Assembly: GCF_000016385.1 (NCBI RefSeq) | Contig: NC_009376.1 | Span: 806,001-870,000 of the forward strand | Length of the DNA stretch: 64,000 nt | Reading direction: 5' to 3' | Source: Pyrobaculum arsenaticum DSM 13514 | GTDB lineage: Archaea; Thermoproteota; Thermoprotei; Thermoproteales; Thermoproteaceae | Shown: positions 16,965 to 25,549 of the stretch, in pieces | Layout: each line of letters begins with the position of its first letter | Position numbering within the stretch: the stretch's first letter is position 1 | Made by a program: the position numbers and the translations under genes | The notes under the pieces: generated by a model | The model's database searches: none | Told to the model about the DNA's origin: nothing | The model's input: the letters and a program-made list of their open reading frames with translations, nothing else

Positions 16965-18085
16965 ACCGACGCCACGAGGTAAAAGCCGATTAGAATCGAT
17001 AAAACACCCACGGCTTTCTCATACCACCTCTTTGGTTTCACACGTTTAAGAAGTCCCCTAACAATTACGTATACCATCAACGCAAGTCCCCCTCCGTACA
17101 TCAGCAGAGCCGTTAGCAACAAGAGATAATCCCCTGCAAGCGATATGAGGGCCAGCACAGTGGCAAAGCCCATATAGGGGAGGATACATGGAACCCACAC
17201 GGCGCCGAGCGACACTCCTACCAAGAAGTCCCCAGCCTTGGAGAGCTTTTTATAAGCAGAGGTCTGAATCCTAGACATAGCAGTGGCGTATTTTACATTA
17301 AGTCTCTCTACTAAGAGAACTGCGCCCAGCGCCACGAGTAGGACGCCGCCTATAGCCGCAAGCAAGGGCCTTACGGAAGCCGCCGCCACGCCCGACGCCG
17401 CGACTAACGCGCCGATAGCCGCGTAAGAAACCACCATGCCTGCTAGAACTCTGCCCAGACTCCTCCTCGCGAAGTGCGTAACCGCCGCTATGCCGAGAAC
17501 AGGCAATACGCAGGGCGAAAAAGCGCTTACGGCGCCCATGATAAACGCAAGCGGAAACACCCATAATACATCAACGCGGTAACTCGACTCAGCCGCACTA
17601 CCGGACTCCGACACCTCGCCTAGAAAACGCACAAACGCCGCACCCAAGTCCTCGCCAGGCGGCATATCAGCCCCAGTCCAAAAACCTAGAAGTCTCACCG
17701 TGCCGTTCTCCTTAATGCCGATCAACACTGTGGGCGTTCCGGGAATTAGAAAACTCCTCCTCCCAGAGGCGGCGAAGTACTTAACAACTCCGTGATCTAC
17801 ATATACTACCTGCCCCTCCACATAGACGTCGACTGCGGCAACGCCCGATTTCGACAAGTCAAGAGCATACAACCTATACCCCGACAACGCCGCAGCAACG
17901 TCCTCCCTACCGAACAAAGCCTCTAACTTCTTACACTCCTCGCACAGAGGCTGGTATATGTAGAGGAAAAACTTGCCCTCCACATCGTAAGGCGAGTCCA
18001 CGAGCTTGAATTGAAGAGCCCCCTTCTCCACATATGCCGCAGAGAGGAGAAGAGACAACACCAGCAAAATCGCCAAGAACCTCAT
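16955..18085 (-). CDS. ccdA: CcdA-type thiol reductant transporter with thioredoxin-like N domain
   Basis: A 376-residue fusion. After a signal-type helix (FLAILLVLSLLLSAAYV), an N-terminal outer domain carries a CxxC (Cys48-Cys51, LCEECKK) and resembles thioredoxin. The C-terminal half (from about residue 170) has six membrane helices with the paired membrane cysteines of CcdA/DsbD (SAFSPCVLPVLG and VWVPCILPYMG). It would move reducing equivalents outward for heme-binding cysteines during cytochrome c maturation. It overlaps ccmB-like by 4 bp and hemA by 10 bp, so it sits mid-operon. Confidence 0.85.
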   Translation of the reverse strand: MRFLAILLVLSLLLSAAYVEKGALQFKLVDSPYDVEGKFFLYIYQPLCEECKKLEALFGREDVAAALSGYRLYALDLSKSGVAAVDVYVEGQVVYVDHGVVKYFAASGRRSFLIPGTPTVLIGIKENGTVRLLGFWTGADMPPGEDLGAAFVRFLGEVSESGSAAESSYRVDVLWVFPLAFIMGAVSAFSPCVLPVLGIAAVTHFARRSLGRVLAGMVVSYAAIGALVAASGVAAASVRPLLAAIGGVLLVALGAVLLVERLNVKYATAMSRIQTSAYKKLSKAGDFLVGVSLGAVWVPCILPYMGFATVLALISLAGDYLLLLTALLMYGGGLALMVYVIVRGLLKRVKPKRWYEKAVGVLSILIGFYLVASVWI

Positions 18086-18630
18086 GACCTATCCAACAAC
18101 GCAGACGTAAGTACGCCCACAACGATGACCAACGCCGTAGCGGCGAGTTGCACAACTTCAACACCACTTCTCACAATAGCAACAACGGGGGGTAGCGCGA
18201 GCACAACCGCCATTGCCGTGGCGGCGGGCGGGGGAAGTCCGCCGTAGACGGCGAAGAGGGCTGCCAGGGAGCTGGTAGCGGACAAGAGCAGAGCGGCCAC
18301 GGCGGCTGAGGGCGCCGCGGCGATGTCGATAAACAGCGACGCCAACACAGTGGCCGACACCGCAACGACACAAGCCACCACAAGCTTTGAGATATAGACA
18401 CCGACGTGGCCAATGTAGTATATTAGGCCTTCCAACACGCCGCGGTCCCAGTCCCTAATCACGTAGAGATAAGCAGCTAACTGCGACGAGAGAAGCGCCA
18501 CTAAGTAGATGGACATAGCCCCCGCAAAGGAGCCCAACACCCCTGCCGCCACGCTGGCCACAAATATGAAAACCAACTCTTCAACTCTCCTAAACGCCGC
18601 TGTGAGATCAGCCCTAACTACCCCCCACAT
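18082..18630 (-). CDS. ccmB: CcmB-like ABC permease
   Basis: About 182 residues with six predicted membrane helices and no soluble domain, encoded directly after an ABC ATPase; this matches the CcmB component of the heme-handling CcmAB transporter used in cytochrome c maturation. The ATG at 18630 (WGVVRADLTAAFRRVEEL) is preferred over the longer frame from 18663 because it reduces overlap with the ATPase to 17 bp. Similarity rests on context and topology more than on motifs, so the symbol is provisional. Confidence 0.6.
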   Translation of the reverse strand: MWGVVRADLTAAFRRVEELVFIFVASVAAGVLGSFAGAMSIYLVALLSSQLAAYLYVIRDWDRGVLEGLIYYIGHVGVYISKLVVACVVAVSATVLASLFIDIAAAPSAAVAALLLSATSSLAALFAVYGGLPPPAATAMAVVLALPPVVAIVRSGVEVVQLAATALVIVVGVLTSALLDRS

Positions 18631-19189
18631 GTTGAACCTCCTCAATCCGGAGCTCTTGCCCAACCCCTAGGCTAAACGGCGAAGTCAATAGGGCCGCCCC
18701 TCTGCTGCGCAAGATGTCGAGGAGCTCCCCCCTAGCCTCCTCATCCAGCCCAGTAGTCGGCTCGTCAATGACGAGGTTAGGCGGGTCTGGCAGAAGCGCC
18801 CGCACCACATCTACCCTTCTCTTCCAGCCAAAGGAAAGCGCCTTAACGGGCTTGTCCAACACCTTGCAGACGCCAAGGGGGCAACCCTCCAGCCTCCCGC
18901 CGGCCAGCTTAGAGAAGAGCTTCAAGTTCTCCCGCACAGTGAGCTCGGGGTAGAGCATAGGCGTGTGGAAAACCACGCCGAGGAGAGACGCCGGGACTTT
19001 GGGCCTCCTCCCATCTACTTGGACAACTCCCCTCGTTGGCTCAAGAACCCCGGCGATGATCTTCACAAGGGTTGTCTTACCCGAGCCGTTGGGCCCCACA
19101 AGCGTCACCACGCTGTTAACCCTTAGGCTGACTCCCCTCAAAATCCACGCGCCGCCCAGCCGCTTCCACACGTCGACAACCTCAATCAC
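18614..19189 (-). CDS. ccmA: CcmA-like ABC transporter ATPase
   Basis: About 191 residues. Walker A is VGPNGSGKTTLVKIIAG, the signature region is ALSFGWKRRVDVVRALL, and Walker B is NLVIDEPTTGLDEEARG. It is short, as for CcmA. The signature is degenerate (no SGGQ), which is common in CcmA. Although the frame opens at GTG 19225, the first 12 codons are AT-rich and contain a TATA-like element; GTG 19189 (IEVVDVWKRLGGAW) is the more natural start. It pairs with the CcmB-like permease. Confidence 0.7.
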   Translation of the reverse strand: MIEVVDVWKRLGGAWILRGVSLRVNSVVTLVGPNGSGKTTLVKIIAGVLEPTRGVVQVDGRRPKVPASLLGVVFHTPMLYPELTVRENLKLFSKLAGGRLEGCPLGVCKVLDKPVKALSFGWKRRVDVVRALLPDPPNLVIDEPTTGLDEEARGELLDILRSRGAALLTSPFSLGVGQELRIEEVQHVGGS

Positions 19190-19290
19190 AGATCTACCAA
19201 ACGAGACAAGATTAAATTTATCCACGCGCTGTAAATGTTAAGTTCTATATTAGCCTTGCTATATAACATGTACACAAAATATAAGATATG

Positions 19291-19665
19291 TTACGACTTC
19301 ACAGGCGCGTAGTATGCAGAGTGGCAACCCTTTAGTATTGTGGTGATGTAAAGCGTCTTGTTGGCAGGGTTGTACACCCCCTCCACCACCACCTCGTCGC
19401 TGAACTGGAAAGAAGGCCCAGCTACCTTCAACACCTCCTGGTACGGTATCAGCGCAGTGATGGTAAAGCCGTCGCGGCCTCTGAGGATGAGGTAGAGGTT
19501 GTCCCCAGCCCTCCCGTAGTCCACAAGCTTGCCGGAAACCCTTACCTTGCCCCCCTTGAAGTTTTTCAAGTCGGAGACGTCCATAGGGGTGCCGATGTAG
19601 AGAGACATGACACCTGCTACAAGGAAAATCGATATAAGCGCCGCGGCGAACACCCACCTCTTCAT
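19291..19665 (-). CDS. ccmE: CcmE-like heme chaperone with CXXXY motif
   Basis: A 124-residue protein with one N-terminal membrane anchor (RWVFAAALISIFLVAGVMSL) and an OB-fold beta domain (VRVSGKLVDYGRAGDNLYLI, VVVEGVYNPANKTLYIT). Canonical CcmE binds heme through a histidine in HXXXY; here the motif is CHSAY, i.e. CXXXY, the variant known from some archaea and Desulfovibrio. It delivers heme for thioether attachment outside the membrane. It overlaps the upstream small membrane gene by ATGA. The downstream gap to ccmA (about 65-100 bp) contains TGTACAC at 19269-19275. Confidence 0.85.
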   Translation of the reverse strand: MKRWVFAAALISIFLVAGVMSLYIGTPMDVSDLKNFKGGKVRVSGKLVDYGRAGDNLYLILRGRDGFTITALIPYQEVLKVAGPSFQFSDEVVVEGVYNPANKTLYITTILKGCHSAYYAPVKS

Positions 19666-20051
19666 AACCTCTCTCTTACTTTCAATAATATAAACATAAA
19701 GGCGAAGTAAAGCGCCGCGTTGACGTAGGCGCTGAAATGCCTCACAAGGAAAACTCCGCCGCCCGCCACCGCCACGAAGTTCTTTGGCAGTGTTGGGGTC
19801 CCGTTAAAAAATGCAGGACTTAGCACACTGTCCGGCGGGGCGTTTAGCGCTGTGCCGTCTTCTAGTACAATTGTGCTTTGTGTAACGTTTACGACGCGTA
19901 GCGGGTGGTGCACAAACCAGGGATACATCAGCAATACCGCCGCCAAGGCCCCGGCCACGTAGAGCCACCCGGCGCCCCTAGCCTTTGAAAAGAATAGGGC
20001 GAAGAAAAGCGCTGTTAGCAGAAGAATTCTGACGCCCATATACGCGCCCAT
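19662..20051 (-). CDS. Small membrane protein of the cytochrome c maturation cluster
   Basis: About 129 residues: two membrane helices near the N terminus (MGVRILLLTALFFALFF, WLYVAGALAAVLLMYPWFV), an external beta-rich loop with a tandem histidine (FVHHPLRVVNVTQSTIVLED), and a C-terminal helix (AALYFAFMFILL). The histidines could face heme, which is inference. The family is not recognised; position before ccmE suggests a heme-handling role. The ATG at 20051 is chosen over 20111 because it leaves room for the divergent PaREP1 promoter. Confidence 0.5.
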   Translation of the reverse strand: MGAYMGVRILLLTALFFALFFSKARGAGWLYVAGALAAVLLMYPWFVHHPLRVVNVTQSTIVLEDGTALNAPPDSVLSPAFFNGTPTLPKNFVAVAGGGVFLVRHFSAYVNAALYFAFMFILLKVRERL

Positions 20052-20123
20052 GGTGCCAGTAAGCGTGCTGCCGGGTCGCGGGTGGAAGGCCTGGGCCACA
20101 ATCGGCGCCACGAGAGAGACAAC

Positions 20124-20501
20124 ATGTACGAGGCTGAGCTGGCTGAGGAGTTTCTCAAAAACGGCCTTCTGCGCGACGCCGCCGGCAAGGCATTCCAGGC
20201 TGTGAAGGCGTATTTAGCGGCGGCCGCCGCACAGAAGAGGGAGGCGCTGGCGCCCCACTACCCAGTCGAGAAGGCCGTGCAGAAGAGGAGAGTGGCGGTC
20301 GTCGACCTCATTGTCGCCTACATGCCCACCACTAGGATGAAAGAAGTGGCGGCGAGACTCGGCGATAATGAGCTTGAACTCGTGGTGGAAAAGGCCCTAG
20401 ACCTGCGCCAATTTCAATACAACGGGTTAGACAAAGAGAGTGTCTTCTCCAGATACGTCGCGACTGAGATAGTGGAGAAAGACGTCAGGGACGTTGTGTA
20501 G
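20124..20501 (+). CDS. PaREP1 family protein
   Basis: A 125-residue helical protein with the family core LAEEFLKNGLLRDAAGKAFQ and the closing block LRQFQYNGLDKESVFSRY. PaREP1 proteins are repeated many times in Pyrobaculum genomes and are HEPN-like; no enzymatic role is established. The ATG at 20124 is preferred to the frame opening at 20082, which would overlap the divergent membrane gene. Compared with the copy at 34763 it is shorter at both ends. Confidence 0.75.
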   Translation: MYEAELAEEFLKNGLLRDAAGKAFQAVKAYLAAAAAQKREALAPHYPVEKAVQKRRVAVVDLIVAYMPTTRMKEVAARLGDNELELVVEKALDLRQFQYNGLDKESVFSRYVATEIVEKDVRDVV

Positions 20502-20943
20502 TTTATAAAACGCCGTGCGGCGCTGGAGATGGGGAGAGGAAATGAATAGACCAGCTCCGCACATGCGGCGATAGCCTCTGAGGGATTAGGAAGGGGCTTT
20601 GGTCTGCGCCCCCTTTCTAGTCTCCAAGCGTCGAGAAGGGCACGGGACCCGCGCGGGCTCAACGGTGTACGGATAGGCCGCGCCCGTAGGTTTGACGGCC
20701 CCCTCGGCCGGGCACTCCCGCTAATGGTAGCCTCCCCAGGCCTTCGGCCCGGGTGTACGGGACGCCCAGCCTAGCCCGGGGCAGACGGGAGGGGGTTGTA
20801 GGCACTTCTTGGGAGCAATGATACCCCCATATATTGATTTTTCGTGACGTGTTCGGTGGATAGTTGAACGAGAAATGCCCCCGTAGCGGGGGCAGATCTT
20901 CAAATAAAGCAGAGCGCTGTGGAGGGGCATTGTTTTAGGGGGT
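20502..20943. other. Noncoding stretch, mostly GC-rich, candidate structured RNA
   Basis: No convincing gene occupies these 442 bases. TTTATAAAA at 20502-20510 follows the PaREP1 stop and could drive a plus-strand transcript from about 20530. From about 20580 to 20800 the sequence is much more GC-rich than its surroundings and full of short inverted repeats, such as GGCCTTCGGCC (20749-20759). On the other strand a TATA-like AATATATGG lies near 20830. I looked for the SRP helix-8 and RNase P core motifs and did not find them. Identity is open. Confidence 0.45.
20876..20894. other. Perfect 8-bp hairpin in intergenic DNA
   Basis: TGCCCCCG-TAG-CGGGGGCA forms a perfect eight-base-pair stem with a three-base loop. 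It lies about 50 bp downstream of the stop of the minus-strand coiled-coil gene and at the edge of the GC-rich noncoding stretch. A role in termination or RNA folding is possible; archaeal termination does not need hairpins, so this is only a structural note. Confidence 0.5.
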
Positions 20944-21510
20944 CTATAAGGCTGTGCTCTGTTGTTTCTTTTCTAGTTCTCTCCTCCTGAGGAGGCCTCT
21001 TACTATTGCCGCGTACATCATCAGCTTGGGGTAGTAGTCTAGGAGGTCTTCTCTCCCCGTGGCGATGTACTCCTTGTACATAAGCTTGGCGATGTTTTCA
21101 AGCTCCGCCGCGTCTTCCCACGTGTATTCCTCAAGCTCTTTATCCAGCAGGGTTTGCAACCTCCTCCTCACCTCCTCGGTGTAGTACTTCGACATGGCGT
21201 ATGGAATAGACGCCCTCAAAGCCCCGCGCAGGAGGACGCTCTCAGCCGCTGTGACTAATCCCTTAGCTGCGAGGAAATCTATCAACGTGTTTTGGTAGTT
21301 GTAAAACCCGCTTCCCAGCGATCTGACCTCACGCATTAGCTCGTTAATCTGACCGCTAAGCTCAGCCCTTACGCCGTCTATCTTCTGGTTGAGCTCGCTA
21401 TACAACTTATCAATTTTGCGGTCAAGCTTATAATAAAGCACCAGTACCACTACCGCAACTAAAGGGGCTTGCGCTATTAGCGAGCTAATAATTGCGCTGA
21501 CATCAATCAT
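20944..21510 (-). CDS. Membrane-anchored coiled-coil protein
   Basis: A 188-residue protein: one N-terminal membrane helix (LIAQAPLVAVVVLVLYY), a coiled coil (LDRKIDKLYSELNQKIDGVR and following heptads), and a helical C-terminal domain (YTEEVRRRLQTLLDKELEEY, IAKLMYKEYIATG). The topology and the C-terminal domain resemble the broken gene at 28769-29313, so they probably belong to one family widespread in Thermoproteales. The function is unknown. A CTTATATAC box lies about 20 bp upstream of the start. It converges with nothing and stands alone. Confidence 0.6.
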   Translation of the reverse strand: MIDVSAIISSLIAQAPLVAVVVLVLYYKLDRKIDKLYSELNQKIDGVRAELSGQINELMREVRSLGSGFYNYQNTLIDFLAAKGLVTAAESVLLRGALRASIPYAMSKYYTEEVRRRLQTLLDKELEEYTWEDAAELENIAKLMYKEYIATGREDLLDYYPKLMMYAAIVRGLLRRRELEKKQQSTAL

Positions 21511-21663
21511 AGACTAAAACGATTTCGTAGTATATAAGCCTTAAGCCATTGTAACCTATATGGTTTGTCGGTCGCAACTCTGCATAGCGGAGCTAGACGG
21601 CGGCGGTTGTAGGCGGACTGGGTCGTGTGGGGGTAAAAACAGCGGTGTGGATTGGAAAAACGC

Positions 21664-22536
21664 TTAGATTATTGGCTCGAATATTCCGGCTTGTAGCACC
21701 AGCACGCGGAGTAGTAGAGCCCCAATGAGTGCCAGCACCGCAGCGGCTATGCCCAGATACTTGTTCTCCTTTTTGAGCATTATTAACCCCAGCAGTAGTG
21801 GTATTACTACTCCTATTCCCACTAGGCCTACCCAGAAGATCGGCGCTAGCTCGCCGTAGGCTAGGGCGTGGGCGCTTTGCCTCGAGGCGATGTTGCCGCC
21901 GTACAGCGCTAGGTTTATTAGAGCGAATATGGCTATGAGCTCCGTTGCGTCTAGCGCCACTCCGTAGCGGGTAGCCGCCTTGGCGACAGCCTCGTGGTGA
22001 ATCATCAGCTTTACCAGAGCCACCGCGCACACAGACGCGCTTATGATCCAAAGCACTGGGAGGAGCGGCGTGTTCCAAAACGGCACCCCCGGCGCCGCTG
22101 CGATTAAGAAGCCGCTGTATATAGTAATCGCTACGCCCACTAGTGCCAGCAAAGCCTCAAACCACTTGGCGTCAGTCAACGGCGCCAACACCTTCACGCC
22201 ACTATTCCTCAACGCCAAAAGTAGCGTAAGTAGCAGGCCTATTAGTAGCAAGACTATACCCACGGCCATCCAGCTCCTCGTCCATCCAAAAGTCCCGCCA
22301 AACACCGCGCTCATAATAGCAGAGGCAACGTTCCACGGCCTGGCGAGGTCGGCTATTACGAATACCAAGGCCAGCGCCATTGAAATTAGCAGAGTCCAGC
22401 TGAGCTCCTTCCTCTTCTCCTCAACGCCGATCCATTTTAATAACACGTACGCCACAGACCCCATGCCGGCGATTCCGGCAAACCAGAGAAACGGTCCAAT
22501 TAGCCAAGGAGCCCAGATTTCTTGGAACGCCGTCAT
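21664..22536 (-). CDS. NrfD/PsrC-type membrane anchor subunit
   Basis: A 290-residue protein with about eight to nine membrane helices. It begins WAPWLIGPFLWFAGIAGMGS, and contains GFLIAAAPGVPFWNTPLLP, where the PFWN motif is characteristic of PsrC/NrfD proteins and lies at the quinone-site region. It is the last gene of the molybdoenzyme operon starting at 25549, overlapping the Fe-S gene by ATGA. It should transfer electrons from menaquinol to the Fe-S subunit. Confidence 0.9.
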   Translation of the reverse strand: MTAFQEIWAPWLIGPFLWFAGIAGMGSVAYVLLKWIGVEEKRKELSWTLLISMALALVFVIADLARPWNVASAIMSAVFGGTFGWTRSWMAVGIVLLLIGLLLTLLLALRNSGVKVLAPLTDAKWFEALLALVGVAITIYSGFLIAAAPGVPFWNTPLLPVLWIISASVCAVALVKLMIHHEAVAKAATRYGVALDATELIAIFALINLALYGGNIASRQSAHALAYGELAPIFWVGLVGIGVVIPLLLGLIMLKKENKYLGIAAAVLALIGALLLRVLVLQAGIFEPII

Positions 22537-23099
22537 GGCCCCACCACCACGAAGTACTTCGGCTCTGTTCCCTTATTTTCAAGTAGCCTTACATAGCGGC
22601 TCCTGGCTAGGCGGCGGGATATCTCAGAGCTGGGATCGTCCAAATCGCCGAAGGCTCTGGCGCCTGCTGGGCACACCTCGACGCATACCGGCAGTAGGCC
22701 TTGTGAGACGCGGCTAAGACACTCCTCTCCCATACACTTCTGAGGTAGCCCAGTCCTCTCGTCTAGCCACCTCGCCTCGTACGGACACGCCACCATGCAA
22801 TACTTACAGCCAATGCAGAGCTCCGGCTTTATCTTCACCAGCCCGTCTACATCTTTGTACGACGCCCCTGTAGGACATACTATGACACATGGCGCATTTT
22901 CGCAGTGTTGACACTGCACAAGCAGAAGCATAGGCCTCGGACCCCTCAACACCTCCACCCTCCTTATGTTGGACCGTAGCCACCTCCACGTCTTATTCTC
23001 CTCAGTCGCCGAGCCGTAGTTCGCGGCGTTGCATGCCGCTATGCACGCGCCGCATGCGATGCAACGGGATTGATCCCAGAGGTGGGCTAGGCGGGTCAT
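22533..23099 (-). CDS. Four-cluster Fe-S electron-transfer subunit
   Basis: A 188-residue PsrB/PhsB-type ferredoxin subunit with clusters CIACGACIAACNAANYG, CQHCENAPCVIVCPTGA, CIGCKYCMVACPYEARW and CMGEECLSR with CVEVCPAGARAFGDL. The order and spacing are standard for thiosulfate/polysulfide reductases. It overlaps both neighbours by ATGA. The fourth cluster has an unusual first segment (CMGEEC) compared with the usual CxxC. Confidence 0.92.
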   Translation of the reverse strand: MTRLAHLWDQSRCIACGACIAACNAANYGSATEENKTWRWLRSNIRRVEVLRGPRPMLLLVQCQHCENAPCVIVCPTGASYKDVDGLVKIKPELCIGCKYCMVACPYEARWLDERTGLPQKCMGEECLSRVSQGLLPVCVEVCPAGARAFGDLDDPSSEISRRLARSRYVRLLENKGTEPKYFVVVGP

Positions 23100-25549
23100 A
23101 ACCTCCTCACCCGGACAGAGCTATTTGTCGGCGCGCTTCCCACCACCGGCTCCACCTTACCCGTGGCGAACCACTGCGGATTGACGCCCTCTCTGAGGAA
23201 TTCGTACTCGCCGGATATCAACTTGCTCTGTCTGCCACCTGCAAAGGAGTATGTGTAAAGCACCCCCGGCTTCACTCTATTTGTCACCCTAACAACAGCC
23301 TTAGCCTTAAAGCCGTTGTCAAGGCCCTCCAGCTCCACCACGTCTCCGTCATTTATGCCTAGGCGTTCGGCGTCGGCGTGGTTCATCCAGACTGTTCTAT
23401 CCACTATCCACTTGGCGTTTTTAACCATGACCATGTGCGAGCTTATGACATTGTCTTTGCCGTTTACGAGGTAGAATTCGTCTGGTGCTTGAGGAACTTT
23501 ATACACAGGCGGCTTCCAGTCAGGCAAGGGGTCAAGGCCATATTTTAGAGCTTGTGTTGTGTAGATCTCGACCTTTCCGCTCGGCGTGGCTAGAGAAGTC
23601 TTATATGGCCTCGTCTCGTAGCTCTTCTTCTTAAGTATGTAGAAGCCGTCTGTTTCAAGAGCTTTTTTAATCACAGCCACGTCCAACTTCCACGCATCTG
23701 CCAAATTTTTCAACGCAGTATCCATAAACTGCTCTTCGTAATGTTCAAAGGCGTGGTAGTCCGCATACCTCTCGTCGTAGTCTACCAACTTGGCCTTTTC
23801 TGGGAAGGCTCTCCTAATGATCTCCATCAACGCCCAGAAGGCGCTTCTTGCATCTACACCAGGCGGCGGGTCAAGGACCTTCTGAGAGTAGTACACGGCG
23901 GCGTGGAGACTCCACTTAACACTACCGATCTCGCTACGTTCTAGGAACATCAAGTCGGGTAACACGTAGTCGGACCAGTCGATGTGGTCTTGTGGAAGTA
24001 TGTCTATCGATACTACCAGCTCCAGCTTTTCTAAAGCTTTTTTGAGCTTCTCTGTATTCACGTCGCGGTGAAACGGCGACGTAGCTACTATGAACAGAGC
24101 CTTAATTGGATAGGGCTTCTCCTCTATAATCGCGTCGAGAAGTGCGTCAAAGGAGCTCGGGGCTTCTGGGTATTTTAGAGTGTCCACTCTCTTCGCTTTT
24201 ACTGGCGGAAGGGTATACCCAATTATTGTTTCTATCCTATCCTGGAATATGGTACAGGTACTCGGAAACTTAGAGCTTTCCTGGAAGCATAGACCTCCTC
24301 TTTTGTCTATATTCCCAATTAGCGCATTTAGAATTAATATCGCCCTGTAGGTATCTAACTCGTTGCCGTTTTTCGCTGCGTACCACCCATCCTCAGCGAC
24401 TCCTCTGGAAATCGCAAACTCTCTTGCCACCCTCCTTATTGTATCTGCAGGTATGCCTGTGATTTTCTCCGCATTTTCTGGCGCATATTTCGCAGTTCTT
24501 TCCGAAAGCAGTTTGAAAACTGTCTTGACTTTTATGACCCCGTCCTTAGTCTGTATCTCGCCTTCGTAGTCGAGTGCAGGGTCCTGGGCCTTGTCGTGAG
24601 GCACAACGCTCTTAATGGCGTTGTCGTATACCAAGTAGGCAGCGCCTTCTTGTCCTAGATCCTTTTGCGTGAGAGGCTGGCCGTCTGGCTTTATTAAAAA
24701 CGGCGCGTTGGTGTACTTCTTAAGAAAGGCGGCGTCGTATAGGCCCTCGCTGATTATTACATAAATAAGTGAAAGGATAAACGCCGCGTCTGTGCCTGGA
24801 TTAATAGGTAACCACTCGACAGAGGAGTAGGCAATATTAGGCGCCCTGGGATCCACCACTACGATTTTCACCCCTCGCTCCCTAGCGGCGGCCAACCTCC
24901 TGACAAGACCCATTGCGGCGTCTAGGTTTCTGCCTATGAGCAAGACGTAGGTTGCGTTTTCGTAGTCTGGGTCTACTGCCGTGGGACCGCCAGCGCCTAG
25001 TACAAATTTTCGTGCCGCAGTTGAGGCGGCGTGACATGTCCCCTCGTGGCCGATTACATTTGGCGTGCCCAGCACCGAGGCTATGAAAGGCAGAATCCAG
25101 GACATGTGGTCGTGGCGTGTAAAAGCCACGCTCTCGGGGCCATACTTCCGGACTATCTCCCTCAGCTTCTGGGCTATCTCGTTCAACGCCGTGTCCCAGT
25201 CCACCTCCTGGAACTTGCCCTCCCCCCTAGCCCCCGCTCTCTTAAGAGGCTTCTTTAGTCTCAGCGGGTGGTTCCACAGCTGTAGCGCCGAGGCGGGCCT
25301 AAAACACATACCCGGCTGTGGGTGGCTTAGATTGGGCAGGAGGTACATCCTCTCGCCTCTCTTCACGAACAATAAGCCACAAGCCGCGCCGCAGGCGGCG
25401 CAGGTTACGGGAACTGCGTATTCCTGTGCCGATGTCTGAGATTCGGCAAACTTTGTCTCAAATAGTGGCTTTATAGCTGAGACACCTGCTGATGTAATAG
25501 CAACAGTAGCTAACAACTTTCCAAAATCTCTCCTTGTTATGTTTTCCAT
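23096..25549 (-). CDS. Tat-exported molybdopterin oxidoreductase, thiosulfate/polysulfide reductase type
   Basis: An 817-residue catalytic subunit. It has a Tat signal (ITRRDFGKLLA), [4Fe-4S] ligands Cys50, Cys53, Cys57 and Cys82, and a molybdenum-ligand cysteine, Cys172, in EGTCHAASTAAR, which resembles the THASTCH region of PhsA/PsrA. Other motifs include VVDPRAPNIAYSSVEWLPI and TPSGKVEIYT. With the Fe-S and NrfD genes it forms a three-subunit, quinol-linked complex facing outward that would reduce thiosulfate or polysulfide. Pyrobaculum is known to respire thiosulfate, supporting this call. Confidence 0.88.
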   Translation of the reverse strand: MENITRRDFGKLLATVAITSAGVSAIKPLFETKFAESQTSAQEYAVPVTCAACGAACGLLFVKRGERMYLLPNLSHPQPGMCFRPASALQLWNHPLRLKKPLKRAGARGEGKFQEVDWDTALNEIAQKLREIVRKYGPESVAFTRHDHMSWILPFIASVLGTPNVIGHEGTCHAASTAARKFVLGAGGPTAVDPDYENATYVLLIGRNLDAAMGLVRRLAAARERGVKIVVVDPRAPNIAYSSVEWLPINPGTDAAFILSLIYVIISEGLYDAAFLKKYTNAPFLIKPDGQPLTQKDLGQEGAAYLVYDNAIKSVVPHDKAQDPALDYEGEIQTKDGVIKVKTVFKLLSERTAKYAPENAEKITGIPADTIRRVAREFAISRGVAEDGWYAAKNGNELDTYRAILILNALIGNIDKRGGLCFQESSKFPSTCTIFQDRIETIIGYTLPPVKAKRVDTLKYPEAPSSFDALLDAIIEEKPYPIKALFIVATSPFHRDVNTEKLKKALEKLELVVSIDILPQDHIDWSDYVLPDLMFLERSEIGSVKWSLHAAVYYSQKVLDPPPGVDARSAFWALMEIIRRAFPEKAKLVDYDERYADYHAFEHYEEQFMDTALKNLADAWKLDVAVIKKALETDGFYILKKKSYETRPYKTSLATPSGKVEIYTTQALKYGLDPLPDWKPPVYKVPQAPDEFYLVNGKDNVISSHMVMVKNAKWIVDRTVWMNHADAERLGINDGDVVELEGLDNGFKAKAVVRVTNRVKPGVLYTYSFAGGRQSKLISGEYEFLREGVNPQWFATGKVEPVVGSAPTNSSVRVRRL

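Noticed and set aside
20082..20123. Upstream extension of the PaREP1 gene
   Set aside because: It would overlap the divergent membrane gene and lacks family similarity; the ATG at 20124 begins the conserved part.
20502..20930. Possible SRP RNA or RNase P RNA in the GC-rich intergenic stretch
   Set aside because: On the minus strand the CCCCGGGCTAGGC start is reminiscent of archaeal SRP RNA, but the helix-8 core with GGAAGGGAGCAGCC is missing on both strands, and no RNase P core motifs were found. Kept only as an unidentified candidate.
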